Source: Oryza sativa Japonica Group
Taxonomy: Eukaryota; Streptophyta; Magnoliopsida; Poales; Poaceae
Length of the DNA stretch: 64,000 nucleotides
NCBI RefSeq assembly: GCF_034140825.1
Contig: NC_089037.1
Location: 28,983,501 to 29,047,500, forward strand
Direction of reading: 5' to 3'
The notes beneath the pieces were generated by a model. That model searched no databases. It was given only the letters and a program-made list of their open reading frames with translations, and was not told the origin of the DNA. The first letter of the stretch is position 1. Each line of letters begins with the position of its first letter. The position numbers and the translations under genes are program-made. Positions 33,462 through 44,648 of the stretch are shown piece after piece.

Positions 33462-36303
33462 ATGGCCTCCACCGCCGCCGCTTCCTCCCCTTTCGACTGC
33501 GTCCTCTTTGGTAACCACGTTTGTCTCTCGATTCTAGGCTCCTCTCATAGCGTGATCACTTTCAATTCTCCGTCTAAACTCTGCCTTTCCCGGGCTGTTT
33601 TTTTTTTCTTTCTTTCTTTTCTATGAAGACCTCGACGACACGCTGTACCCGGGAAGCGCGGGCATCGGGCTGGCGACGAAGCGCAACATCGACGAGTTCC
33701 TCATGGCACGGTGCGGCGTCACGGCGGAGCGGGCCGCCGCGCTCCGCGTCGAGCTCTTCCGCTCCTACGGCAGCTCGCTCGCCGGCCTCATCGTACGTCC
33801 AATTCCCAATCCCCCCACGCACGCACGCACGGCACACTCGAACAATCCAAATTCGCCTCTGTTTTCGTCCTCTGTTTCCGTTTCTAACTTTGGCTTTCGG
33901 ATTTGGGTTTCCGCGCGGCAAAGGCTCTCGGCTATGACGTGCACCCGGATGAGTACCACAGGTCAGCACAACACATCACATCACTTACCTTTGCAGCTTT
34001 GCTTAACCAATTCGACAAGCCAATTAGTAATTATTAAGCGGCTAATTTTCTGTCTAATCCGAATGCTGACGCTGCTTGGTTGATCGATTATCGTCGCAGC
34101 TACGTGCACGGGAGGCTGCCCTACGACCGGATCGCCGCCGACCCGCAGCTCGCCGGCCTTCTGCGGAGCATCCCGCAGCGCAAAATTGTAAGCTCACGCA
34201 TCCTCTTTTTTTCCTGTGAAATTCCTGTGGTTTTCCGGACTTAATTGGAGGCAGCTAATTCGTGTTCGTGTTTCAGCTGTTCACCAACTCTGATCGCGCG
34301 CACATGAGGAAGGCGCTGCAGCGGCTGAGCGTCGACGAGGGCTGCTTCGACGCCGTCGTGTGCTTCGAGACCATGAACCCTCACCTCTTCGGTGAGGCGC
34401 CGTGCGCCTCCGGCGATGACCGCCCCGGCGTGATCCTCAAACCGTCCCCCGATGCCATCGTCGCGGCTCTGCGCATCGCCGGCACCAATCCACACCGGAC
34501 GGTAAGCCACCACACCCTGCTCGACATTTTTCAGTAGGATTTTTTGGAGCTTGTTGCAATGTAAATGTAGTTAACCATATGGGCAATTTTATCATTCTTA
34601 AAAATATACTGGGAAGTAACTCATTTTCTGGTGAAAAGTTTAGTATCTCCAGTCGATATAGGTAACTCGAAGTACCAAATTTTTTTTATCTAACCATGTA
34701 CATTTAACAGCAGGTCTATCCTCTAATGATACCGTTAATTTACAAACCCAAAATGTATTAATCACTCTTCCATTTTTCTTATCACAACAAGGAAATAGAA
34801 TGTCTATGGACCAAAGAGTGTATTATGCATCTTGGAAAGTGACATCGAGTGTAAACCCAAAAGGCTTAGAAAGTAACGAGTAGTAATAGGGTCTTTGTCA
34901 GCGTATCCTTTTCCATCGAAACAAACATATCGCACACATATGGTATATGTGATTTTACGTGCTTCGTTTGTGCTCTTGTCAATGATCACGAAGCTAGTAA
35001 ATAACTCGTTCTTGCTCTGTCAGCTCTTCCTCGACGACAGCGAGAGGAACATCGCCGCAGGAAAAGCTCTTAGCCTCCGCACCGTCCTGGTAATTAACCA
35101 CCACAACTTAATTGTGTGTTTCAGTTTTCTTCGTACCGCACTGTTGGTTTAAGCTACTATAACCAAGTGACAGTATTTTCCTTGTTTTGAAATCTGAATC
35201 TTTTTCTCCACTACCATAAAATCCTTACTAGCTCCAAACGGGACATAGATGTGTTCAAAACACAGTAAAATTAATTTCACCAAAAATTTACATGATTGGT
35301 AGATATCGATTCAATTCCTATAGTAATTATCGGGAAAAATACACAAAAATCAATGAGGCATATAAGTTGCTGTCTCTGCCTGTCCATTTGTCGATGGGTT
35401 GGTCGATCAGGTGGCCGGTGCACACAGCGTCCCTGCAGCTGATGCATCGCTGATGGTGTTGGCCTTGTCGGATTAGAAAAGCATATATCCCAATTTCTTC
35501 ATTGCCGTGATGCCAAGAGTTTGGTTTATGCACTCAAACTGTGTGTGCATTATTGGTTAATCCTGCTTTTGCACATGGACGCTTAGTCACATAATTTAGT
35601 GCTCTCGCATTTGTGGCTGGCACCAAATTGGCCATGTCGTCGACACGGCTCTGGTCGGTGTGATTGATATATCTGGCATATATGATCCCCCATGATTGGT
35701 TGAACAAATTGCCTCTTGATACTACTTGAGCAGGGAAAATTTATAATTTTAAATATAGAGACTTTTTAAATATATGGTTTCGATGTGTTCTTTGCTGGAT
35801 TCGGTTTCAACAACCAATTTCTAAAAAGAAAAATAGCACTTATATATAGTCCTTTCCTACTAGTACAACAAAAGCTAGTGAAAAATAATGGCAAAAAAAC
35901 AGGAGACACACACAAAAAATCTCCTCTGCCAGTGTACAGCCGTTAACCCATCGCATCGATGAACAGTATCCATGACGTGCCAACGTTTGATAACAGGGGC
36001 CATAGCCCATTGAGACCCAACTAATTTGCATACTTTGCGGCTAAGTTTCCTGCATGAACACGAATTTACGTTAGCTAATTAATCTTCTCAATTAATATTC
36101 AGGTTGGCAAGAGGGTGAGGAGCAAGGAGGCCGACTACGCTCTTGAGAGCATCGGCAGCCTCCGGCGAGCCATCCCGGAGATTTGGGGCGGCGTCGCCGT
36201 CGCCGTCGCCGGCGAACAGCTCGACCACGGCGCCGCGGAGAAGACGAAGGGAATGAGGTCCGATCTGGACTCCATCATCCAGCCAACGTCAGTCCTGGCG
36301 TAA
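33462..36303 (+). CDS. HAD-superfamily hydrolase, pyrimidine 5'-nucleotidase (SDT1)-like
   Basis: A haloacid-dehalogenase-type phosphatase, closest to the SDT1/pyrimidine-5'-nucleotidase group that removes phosphate from small nucleotides. Seven exons: 33462-33510, 33629-33792, 33924-33961, 34100-34187, 34277-34501, 35024-35089 and 36103-36303; phases agree and give 276 aa. HAD motif I is split by intron 1 and reads DLDDTL, with nucleophile Asp17 and acid/base Asp19. Motif II is LFTNSD at exon 5, motif III the Lys of LKPSPDA, and motif IV LFLDDSERN at exon 6. The helical cap lies between motifs I and II (YPGSAGIGLATKRNIDEFL onward), as in subclass IA. No targeting peptide is evident, so it is probably cytosolic. 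Residues after about 240 are weakly conserved. Family is secure; the exact substrate is inferred. Confidence 0.93.
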
Positions 36304-36937
36304 TCGGTTCCTAATCCATTCGCACATAAACAAATCGCCACTAATAAAAGCAAGTACTGTCCATTAATTATCATGTAAATTATTCTGATTCCTGATGCTG
36401 AGTGCGTGTGCAGTGTATTTGTATATGGGCCTGGCTGACAAGGAAATATGCATGTGTATATCAGTTCTGATGATCAGCTTTTGTTTGCTGTAAAATGTAA
36501 ATGGCACTATGAGCAAGGAATTTGTCTTTGATTGCTGTTTTTTTTTTGTTTGTGTGTGTGTGTGTGGCCACTGTACAAATTGAAGCATGCTATTTTTTCC
36601 CCTTAAAAAATCGTAGAGCTGCAATGAGTAGTCACCGTGCACAATAGCAGATGCAGCTGTCCCATACAAATGAAATGTTCTTGCATCCATCAAGGAGTAG
36701 ATACCTTCTAAGATTATAGAAGTAATTATGCATTAGACAATTAACTGGACCACTGTTATGAAAAGAACCATTGATATGGAACGATTCGGTTCAAGTGGAA
36801 CTTGGTTCGTTCAATTTTAAACTGGCTAGTTAAATATAGGAATCGAGGAACTTTCCCCACGTTTAAAACGAAATCTGTCTATTCGTCATTAGTCATTGCC
36901 ATATGTAATACCTGTAGTATGTTCAGTCCTACTGTCC
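36304..36937. other. HAD gene 3' UTR and spacer
   Basis: Probable 3' UTR followed by AT-rich spacer. A (TG)n microsatellite after a T run lies at about 36538-36567. No gene recognised. Confidence 0.5.
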
Positions 36938-37183
36938 TACTCCCTCCGTCCTATAATAGGCGATGTTTTTGACTTTTTATTTGTAACGTTTGACCATTCG
37001 TTTTATTTGAAAAATTAGTATAAATATAAAAAAAAGATAAGTTATATCTAAAGTACTTTTGATAATAAAGCAAATGACAAACAAAATAAATAATAATTTC
37101 AAATTTTTTTAAATAAGACAAATGATCAAATATTGACAAATAAAAACTCAAAAAAAGACAAGTAATATGGGACGGAGGTAGTA
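36938..37183. mobile_element. Stowaway-like MITE
   Basis: TACTCCCTCCGTCCTATAAT at the left pairs with the right end ATATGGGACGGAGGTAGTA. The body carries the TTTGACCATTCGTYTTATTT motif common to many rice mariner-type MITEs and its inverse AATAAGACAAATGATCAAA. Confidence 0.87.
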
Positions 37184-37675
37184 GCAGCTAAATATTCGCC
37201 TTTACGACTCCGAGTCACTCCCTTGCTGCTTCTTGTGCAGCCAATTGCCAAATGGAAAGATGGGGAGACCCGTTTTTATATGTGCCTGGCCTTATCACCT
37301 ACTAGCAGCTCGCGCGCGGCAACTTGATTGGACCGACGCGTCGCCCGGGGATCGCATCGCATCAACCGGCAGTTCGGCGGATGCAAGCGTCGTGCGTGGG
37401 CGCTGACGCGGACGGACGGACGGTGCGTACGTACGTTTCTAGAATTTTTATCCTCGATCGATCGCTAGACGCTAGCTGTTGGGTTTGGGCAGTTTAGATA
37501 GGATCGCTCGCTGCTAACCTCGTCACACCGTGCTGTCGTCGCCATCCACAGCGGCCTCGCGCGCATCCTCCTCCTCCTGCTCCGCGGGGAGGTGCGGATC
37601 GGAGCCCATGTCGCCGTCGCCGGCGTGCGCGCGACGTACGTGGGGACGAGGCGTACGCGCGTGTTCTTATCGATA
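37184..37675. other. GC-rich spacer without a supported gene
   Basis: GC-rich with short frames on both strands. No motif, splice structure or repeat unit persuades me of a gene. Confidence 0.4.
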
Positions 37676-37841
37676 TAGTCCTCCGTCCTAAATATTTAAT
37701 ACCGTCAATTTTTTCAAACATGTTATGAACTTTCGTCCTATTTAACAATAAAAAATAATTAGTAATTATTTAAAATAAGATAAACGATCAAATATGTTTT
37801 AAAAAATTAACAGCGTTAAATATTTAGTGACGGAAAGAGTA
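37676..37841. mobile_element. Short Stowaway-like MITE
   Basis: Left end TAGTCCTCCGTCCTAAATAT and right end ATATTTAGTGACGGAAAGAG are imperfect inverted copies. The interior holds AAATAAGATAAACGATCAAA, related to the neighbouring mariner-type MITEs. Confidence 0.75.
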
Positions 37842-38223
37842 TATATACCTGAGTAAAATAATGGAGGGATATTCATCAGTCACCCACCGATCGGTCTCTG
37901 CGATAAGGTTGTAACACAAACATCCGGAAACGGCGGCGTTTCGGATAAGAGCACACGCGTACGCCGTCCGCGTGTCGTGTGGATCGGGCACACTCCCGGT
38001 TGTTGGGCGTGTAGTGCGTTGGACGAAAGAGACTCACCGGACACATGCATGCATGCTACAGTAGGTTGCTCAGCATCGATTGATCATTTGGCCAGGATAG
38101 CATGTGTACGTGAGGATATTTCCCTAGCTAGCTACTAGCCAGTTGCCACGTGTTGAGGTCGAGAATTGTAAAGCGCGGTCACGATGGAACGTACGATCCC
38201 CGTGTGTCGAGGTTGTACAGGAG
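37842..38223. other. Spacer without a supported gene
   Basis: No open frame with a motif and no bounded repeat recognised. Confidence 0.4.
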
Positions 38224-38469
38224 TACTCCCTCCGTAAAAAAAAAAAAAAGACAAACCCTACTTTCCGTGTCCAATATTTAACCGTCCGTCTTATTTGAAA
38301 AAATAATGAAAAAAAATTAAAAAGATAAGTCACGCATAAAGTATTAATCATATTTTATCATCTAACAACAATAAAAATACTAATTATAAAAAAATTTCAT
38401 ATAAGACGGATAGTCAAACGTTGGCACGGAAACTCAGGGTTTACTTTTTTTTTTTGGACGGAGAGAGTA
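38224..38469. mobile_element. Stowaway-like MITE
   Basis: TACTCCCTCCGTAAAAAAAA at the left matches the inverse of the right end (TTTTTTGGACGGAGAGAGTA). Inside, CCGTCCGTCTTATTTGAAAA and its inverse ATATAAGACGGATAGTCAAA form the next stem segment. Confidence 0.88.
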
Positions 38470-38481
38470 CATTTTTCGGCT

Positions 38482-38798
38482 ATAGGGGGTGTATAGATCT
38501 CGTCCAGACATCACATTATCTAAACACATGCATAAAATATTAAATATAGATTTAAAAATAACTAATTGCACATATTACGATTAATTTGCAAAATAAATCT
38601 TTTAAGCTTAATTGCTACATGATTTGACTACGTGGTGCTATAGTAAACATTTGCCAATGACGAATTAATTAGACTTAATAAATTCGTCTCGCGGTTTACT
38701 GATGGATTCTATAATTAGTTTTTTTATTAATACCTGAACACCATAAATTATACCCTATCCAATACCGGACGTTAACACCACGAAACTTTACACCCTAT
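38482..38798. mobile_element. MITE related to the element at 6452, opposite orientation
   Basis: Ends are inverted (ATAGGGGGTGT and ACACCCTAT). The inner segment around 38665-38697 (GACTTAATAAATTCGTCTCG then CGGTTT) is the reverse complement of the block near 6565-6598 in the Tourist-like element there, so the two belong to one family or share a donor. It lies 12 bp from the preceding Stowaway element. A clear target duplication was not found. Confidence 0.65.
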
Positions 38799-39110
38799 TT
38801 GACGTCAAGAACTGATAGCAAAAGGTACGGCTGGCGACGACGTCGAAGGTTGTTGGGCTGGCGTATAACTTGGCCTTTTGTAATCATAAACGGGCCGTGA
38901 CGAGTTCCAGGTAACATCGGCCTGGCCCATTATCTGATAATTGGGCCGGGGCCGGTGATCGGTTTTGCAGACAAAATGAATTTTGATCGAATTTTTCCGC
39001 TACAAATCAGGATTTGCTCGCAAAACAAATACTGGCCATTAACCCGCAGCATCGGTAGCCGCTCTGAGAGAGAGGAAAGCCGCGCCGTACGTCAGCGGAG
39101 GCCGAGAAAA

Positions 39111-41082
39111 ATGGGCGCGCTCTGCCTGCTCCCGTCCACGCCGCCGTGCTGCTCTTGCGGCGCGGCCGGCGGCGGCGGGTCGCCCTCGCGGACGCCCAGG
39201 CTCGCGAGGACCGCAGCGCCTTTCGCCTCCTCCTCCTCCTCCTCCTCTGGCGCCGCTTCTTCCGGTGGAGGTTTGCAGCTCGCGTGCAGGCGGCGGCGGC
39301 AAGGGGGACGGGGGCGCGAGCGGAGGGGCGGAGTTCTTCGGGGAGGACGGCGTGGTGGAGGACATGGACGGGTACCTCAACTACCTGTCGCTCGAGTACG
39401 ACTCCGTCTGGGACACCAAGCCTTCTTGGTACGGTTTCTTGGTTCCTCGTTTCTTGCAGTGTAAATTGAAGCAGCTTGAGTTGAGCAAAATAGTAGTAGG
39501 ACAAAGTAGAGACTAAAATTCTGTTCTCTGCATATATGAGAGGAAAAACAATCTGAAATTTTGTTGATATGTTGTGAATTGTAAATTATAACCAAAATGC
39601 CAAATGATAAATGCAGTGATACTATTGTCCATCGTCAATGACTGAATGGTCCAGTGAATTTTGATTATGTCTTTGCTTCAAATAAACAATGGATTAATTG
39701 ATGTCTACCAATTCTTCAATTTCCTATCAACCTCCAAAGTTAGTAGATCTTCACAAGTTGTATCAGATAAGAAGGAAAAAGAACATCTTTTATTGTTTTC
39801 TGTTGAACATTCTAACAACTTTAACTCTTCTGACTCTACAGAACTATATCCTTTCATATGCTTTTGTCCGAGTATGATCACTACAACTATATATAATGCC
39901 CATTTTCAGGTGTCAGCCTTGGACAATCTTACTTTCAGGGGCTGTTGCAATTGCCGGTAGTTGGTTGCCCATCCATTCCGCTGTGATCACCGGAGGGGTT
40001 TCTTTTGTAATATGTGCATGGTGGTACATATTTCTTTATTCCTATCCCAAGGTTTGAAAACCATTTCCCTTATTCTTTTTGCCACTTTGTGGTGTTTATA
40101 TGATTGGCTAGAGGTCAGAGCCTTGTAGGTTACACTGGCTCCACTTATGATTGTTCCACAAGCCCATGATCATGAATTTTCAGACTTGCGTCAAAAAAAT
40201 ATTTTTTTGCGTAAAAAAAATGAATTTTCAGACGGTTGATGAAAGTAGATTGAAATAACACTCTCGTTTGGTCTTGACATAATTCTTATGCAACTAATGT
40301 AGTTACAGGCTTATAGCATAACTGCATAGGTTCTTTTCAAACTGCTAAATTATACACTTAGCTTTCTTACCCTGATTGTGCGTCCCCCCACTTACCAGAA
40401 TCTATCAGATACATCTTTCATCACATCATATTGTGCACAAGAATGTTTGTAACTGTGTCTTGGTGGACTTTTACTCCTAACAAAATCACATAGTAATATC
40501 TCAAAATTAATGGACACTATAATTTTAGTTTTTTAGCATATGTTTGCATTAAGGGGATGTACTTTAATTCACGAGCTAGCTGTATACATGAGAACTAAAA
40601 ACATAGAGCACTAGAGGGTAGATTTAGCTAATGATAGCCTCAACTGAGATTGCATGGTATCAAGATAGCAAGTACTACATGCAAAAGGCCGGCGTGAGTG
40701 CAGAGAAATCTTGTGGCCACTTGAGATTTAACATCACCCTGGTCGACTAGTGCTTCATACACTGTACTATAGTTTTTTTTGTAGATGTTGCCGTAGTTCC
40801 TGAAGTGACGAGCATTATTTCTGATTTCCGACTGGACCTTGTCGGTGTAACCATCACATATTGTCTACTTTCGATCTGTAGTCTTTGATCTGAATGTGTT
40901 CTCAACTCTCAAGTCTCAACATGATCTGCAGTAGTTCCTGTTAGATAATTGCTTGTTTGTGCAGAGAACGAAGTAGAACTAACCATCTGAATTGTCAGGC
41001 ATACACCGAAATGATAGCTGAGAGGAGGCGGAAGGTTGCCAGTGGTGCTGAAGATACCTACGGGATGGAGAAGAGCCAGTGA
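39111..41082 (+). CDS. Small plastid-type membrane protein, DUF6737-like; exon 1 changes frame
   Basis: Exons 2 and 3 are clear: 39910-40051 and 40999-41082. They join exon 1 at 39428 (TG|G) and encode WCQPWTILLSGAVAIAG..., a hydrophobic helix pair ending ...GMEKSQ. This resembles DUF6737, a short protein of cyanobacteria and plastids with unknown function. The upstream coding block EFFGEDGVVEDMDGYLNYLS is in the same frame. The obvious start (ATG at 39111), however, opens a Ser/Ala-rich, chloroplast-transit-like sequence (MGALCLLPSTPPCCSCGAAG) one frame off. The switch must occur near 39280-39300. Options: a base-count error or allele indel there, a short unrecognised intron (39179-39278 would fit in length but has a weak donor), or initiation at the ATG at 39364 without a transit peptide. 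Gene reality is good; exon 1 is uncertain. Confidence 0.75.
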
Positions 41083-41510
41083 GGAATTAATTACTGCCAC
41101 CACTGCAGGCGTGTCTTGTTTGTAGCATTGAGTATGATTGTGCAGAGAACAAAACAAAATCATCGGTTTGTAGGACTTGTTCTTCAGAATATATGTTCCA
41201 TGGAATCAATCTGTTCAGATCAATGGCCATCTTTGTTTAATTTGCAATGGCCTCCATTGTTCACCATGTGCAAGTTGGCCATGTAGGTTAATTTGCAATT
41301 TTTTGCCCGATTCACATCAAAACAGAAATATTCTTTACAGTACTGAAAATAAACAAACCAAAAAAATGGTTGCAGGGTATGACTTTAATACTTATACTCT
41401 TAGTGGTTCAAAGCCAAGGTTAAAACATAAAATAAATAAAAACACTTAAAATAGCACTTATCTTTTTTCATCATAAAAGTTTTAAAGGACACTTAGGACC
41501 TAATTTAAAA
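41083..41510. other. 3' UTR and spacer
   Basis: Likely 3' UTR of the DUF6737-like gene followed by AT-rich spacer. Nothing else recognised. Confidence 0.45.
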
Positions 41511-42146
41511 TTGAGTAAATTTCACGAAACTTGGGTATTGGGGCATCCATAAAAAAATCCAGTTATTGTGGTTTGTTTCAAGGAACCAAATGTTTTGGAG
41601 CAAAACATTTAAAAAAAAACCCATATTTATGTAAAACACTCATATTTAATAAAATTCTTAAAGTACGTGTTCCCCTAGTCTAGTTTTTTTTTTAATTTTT
41701 CATTGTACAAAAAAATTCAATATAATCCTCACTGATAATGACATAATAACTGGTTAAATATACACATAAATGGTCATAGAATAATGATCAACGATCGTTG
41801 AAAAGCAACTAACGTGTATATGTATAGTTTTTTTTTTTCTGAATTTTTCATTGAACAAGAAATTCAATATTTCCTAACTGATAATGACATAATAATTGGT
41901 TAAATATACACATAAATGATCATAGAACAATGATCAACGATGGTTGAAAAGCAACTAATGTGTATATGTACTAAAAATATCTCATACAATTTTTTACAAT
42001 AATTATAGATAAGTATATAGTCGGGTAGATGATATAAACTTGTAGCTGAGGTTTTATGAAACACTTTGCCCTAAAACCTGGGTTTCATGAAACAATTTGC
42101 GTTACGGATGTCCCAAAATCTAGGGTTGTGCAAAAATTTGCTCTAA
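41511..42146. mobile_element. Transposon-like segment with imperfect inverted ends and an internal direct repeat
   Basis: The left end (TTGAGTAAATTTCACGAAAC ... GGGGCATCC) is an imperfect inverse of the right end (GGATGTCCCAAAATCTAGGG ... AAATTTGCTCTAA) over about 38 bp. Between them lie two 144-bp direct copies at 41682-41825 and 41826-41970. It has no coding capacity, and no target duplication was confirmed. Confidence 0.55.
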
Positions 42147-42284
42147 AAAATTAGATTTTATCAGCCAATCAATACCCAACAAAATCAATTTTGCGCCTTG
42201 CTGCCTCACAGGGGATTGTGGCCAGGCCACCACGACAGCCTAGTCTACGGAAACGCTTTCTTGGTTCGTTCAAACCATGGGAGC

Positions 42285-44648
42285 ATGAGCCCGGCAGTGC
42301 GGACGAAGCGGCCGCCGCCGCAGCCGCTGCCGCGGCGGCCGCCGCCGCCGAAGCCGAGCGCGGAGTCGAAGCCGGCGAAGGCCCGTGCACCGGCAACCTC
42401 GCTACTGGAGAGCCTCAAGTCGTTCAAGTCCCGCCTGGCCGCCGGCCCGCCGCTCGCGCCCACGCCGAAGTCCTTCAAGTCGTACGCGGAGACCTGCGCG
42501 TCCATCCTCCGGCTCTGCTCCGCCGCCGCGGCCGCCTCCGGCACCGCTGCCGCCTCCTCAAACCTGCCGCTCGTCCTCTCAATCCACGCGCACGCGCTCG
42601 TCTCCGGCCTGACCGCGGACGGCTCGGTGGCGTCGCACCTCCTCACCGCCTACGCCGCCTTCGCGCGCGCGGCGGACCGCGACGGGGCCTTCCGGGACTG
42701 CGTCTCCGTCGTCGGGGCGGCGTCCCCGTTCGCCTACGATTTCATGGTGCGGGAGCACGTCAAGGCCGGGGACATCGTCTCCGCTCGCCGGCTGTTCGAC
42801 GGAATGCCCGAGAGGAGCGTCGTGTCGTACACCACCATGGTGGATGCGCTCATGAAGCGCGGGTCCGTGAGGGATGCGGTTGAGCTGTATCGCCAGTGCC
42901 CGCTCTGCTCGGTTCCCTTCTTCACCGCGATGATCGCGGGGTTTGTCCTCAATGAGCTCCCCAAGGATGCGCTCGGCGTGTTCCATGAAATGCTCAGCTG
43001 CGGCGTGAGTCCAAATGAGATCACTTTGGTCTCCGTCATCAAGGCATGCATTGGTGCAGGTGAGTTCGATCTGGCCATGTCTATCGTGGGGTTGGCAATG
43101 AAATCAAACTTGCTTGACAAAAATCTTGGGGTACGCAACTCCTTGATCACACTATACTTAAGGAAGGGAGATGCAGATGCTGCACGCAGGATGTTTGATG
43201 AAATGGAGGTGAGAGATGTGGTTTCATGGACTGCTTTGCTTGATGTGTATGCTGAATTGGGTGACCTCGAGGGAGCTCGACGGGTTCTTGATGAAATGCC
43301 TGAGAGGAACGAGGTCTCCTGGGGTACTTTGGTTGCTAGGCATGAACAGAAAGGCAATGCAAAAGAAGCAGTGAGTTTGTATAGTCAGATGCTGGCTGAT
43401 GGTTGTAGGCCAAACATTTCATGTTTCTCCAGCGTTCTTGGTGCTTGTGCTAGCCTTCAGGACTTAAGAAGCGGAAGAAAGATCCATAACCAGACTTTAA
43501 AGATGGCCTGTAGCAATAATGTATTTGTATCCAGCGCTCTGATTGACATGTACTGCAAATGCAAACAGTTGCCAGATGCACAAATGATTTTTTACTCCCT
43601 ACCACAAAAGAACATAGTATGTTGGAACTCTCTCATTTCAGGTTATAGCAACAACTCAAAAATGGTGGAAGCTGAGGAACTCTTCAAAAAGATGCCTGCA
43701 AGGAATGTTGCTTCATGGAATTCAATCATCTCTGGTTATGCACAAAATAGACAGTTTATTGATGCATTAAAATCTTTCCATGCAATGTTAGCTTCAGGGC
43801 AGAGTCCAGGGGAAATTACCTTCTCAAGTGTTCTCCTGGCTTGTGCTAGCCTGTGTTCTTTAGAGATGGGCAAGATGGTTCATGCTAAGATCATTAAGCT
43901 TGGAATTAAGGAAAGCATCTTTGTTGGGACTGCACTGAGTGATATGTATGCTAAGTCAGGGGATTTAGATAGCTCTAAGAGGGTATTTTATGAAATGCCC
44001 AAAAGAAATGATGTTGCTTGGACTGCCATGATTCAAGGACTTGCTGAAAATGGTTTTGCAGAGGAGTCTATTCTGTTATTTGAGGATATGATCTCAGCAG
44101 GAATAACACCAAATGAGCAGACATTTTTAGCCATTTTATTTGCTTGCTCCCACAGTGGCTTGGTGGAGCATGCCATGCATTATTTCGAAATGATGCAGGC
44201 ATGTGGTATATCACCTAAAGCAAAACATTATACATGTATGGTTGATGTCCTTGCTCGAGCTGGTCATTTGGCAGAAGCAGAAGATCTTCTCCTGAAAATC
44301 GAAAGCAAATCAGAAGCAAATTCATGGGCTGCTCTTCTGAGTGCCTGCAACATTTACAGGAATAAGGAAATGGGTGAGAGGGCTGCAAAGAGGCTCCAGG
44401 AGTTGGACAAGGATAATACAGCAGGTTATGTGTTACTCTCAAATATGTATGCATCTTGCGGGAAATGGAAAGATGCTGCTGAGATGAGGATACTAATGAA
44501 AGGGATCAATCTTAAAAAGGATGGTGGGTGTAGTTGGGTTCAGATAAGAGGTCAATATCAAGCCTTCTTTTCTTGGGAGACAAAGCATCCCTTGTTACCG
44601 GATGTTTATGAGATGTTGGATTTGCTGACATGGGAATTGATTGCTTGA
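42285..44648 (+). CDS. PLS-class pentatricopeptide-repeat protein with C-terminal E/E+ motifs
   Basis: PPR proteins bind organellar RNA one base per repeat and act in RNA editing, splicing or stability. This is an intronless 787-aa protein from the first in-frame ATG (MSPAVRTKRP). The frame stays open for 29 codons upstream, but there is no ATG in that stretch. The first ~75 residues are basic, Pro/Ala-rich and acidic-poor, consistent with an organelle transit peptide. About fourteen PPR units follow, in P-L-S pattern, with typical phrases such as VVSYTTMVDALMKRGSVRDA, VVSWTALLDVYAELGDLEGA and NVASWNSIISGYAQN. The end matches E and E+ motifs (GGCSWVQIRGQYQAFFSWET) and stops without a DYW deaminase domain. 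E+ proteins usually recruit a DYW partner for C-to-U editing, so an editing role is inferred; target RNA is unknown. Confidence 0.93.
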   Translation: MSPAVRTKRPPPQPLPRRPPPPKPSAESKPAKARAPATSLLESLKSFKSRLAAGPPLAPTPKSFKSYAETCASILRLCSAAAAASGTAAASSNLPLVLSIHAHALVSGLTADGSVASHLLTAYAAFARAADRDGAFRDCVSVVGAASPFAYDFMVREHVKAGDIVSARRLFDGMPERSVVSYTTMVDALMKRGSVRDAVELYRQCPLCSVPFFTAMIAGFVLNELPKDALGVFHEMLSCGVSPNEITLVSVIKACIGAGEFDLAMSIVGLAMKSNLLDKNLGVRNSLITLYLRKGDADAARRMFDEMEVRDVVSWTALLDVYAELGDLEGARRVLDEMPERNEVSWGTLVARHEQKGNAKEAVSLYSQMLADGCRPNISCFSSVLGACASLQDLRSGRKIHNQTLKMACSNNVFVSSALIDMYCKCKQLPDAQMIFYSLPQKNIVCWNSLISGYSNNSKMVEAEELFKKMPARNVASWNSIISGYAQNRQFIDALKSFHAMLASGQSPGEITFSSVLLACASLCSLEMGKMVHAKIIKLGIKESIFVGTALSDMYAKSGDLDSSKRVFYEMPKRNDVAWTAMIQGLAENGFAEESILLFEDMISAGITPNEQTFLAILFACSHSGLVEHAMHYFEMMQACGISPKAKHYTCMVDVLARAGHLAEAEDLLLKIESKSEANSWAALLSACNIYRNKEMGERAAKRLQELDKDNTAGYVLLSNMYASCGKWKDAAEMRILMKGINLKKDGGCSWVQIRGQYQAFFSWETKHPLLPDVYEMLDLLTWELIA

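Noticed and set aside
37494-37748. Arg-rich 84-codon frame on the minus strand in the MITE cluster
   Set aside because: Partly overlaps a Stowaway-like MITE and lacks motif or splice support.
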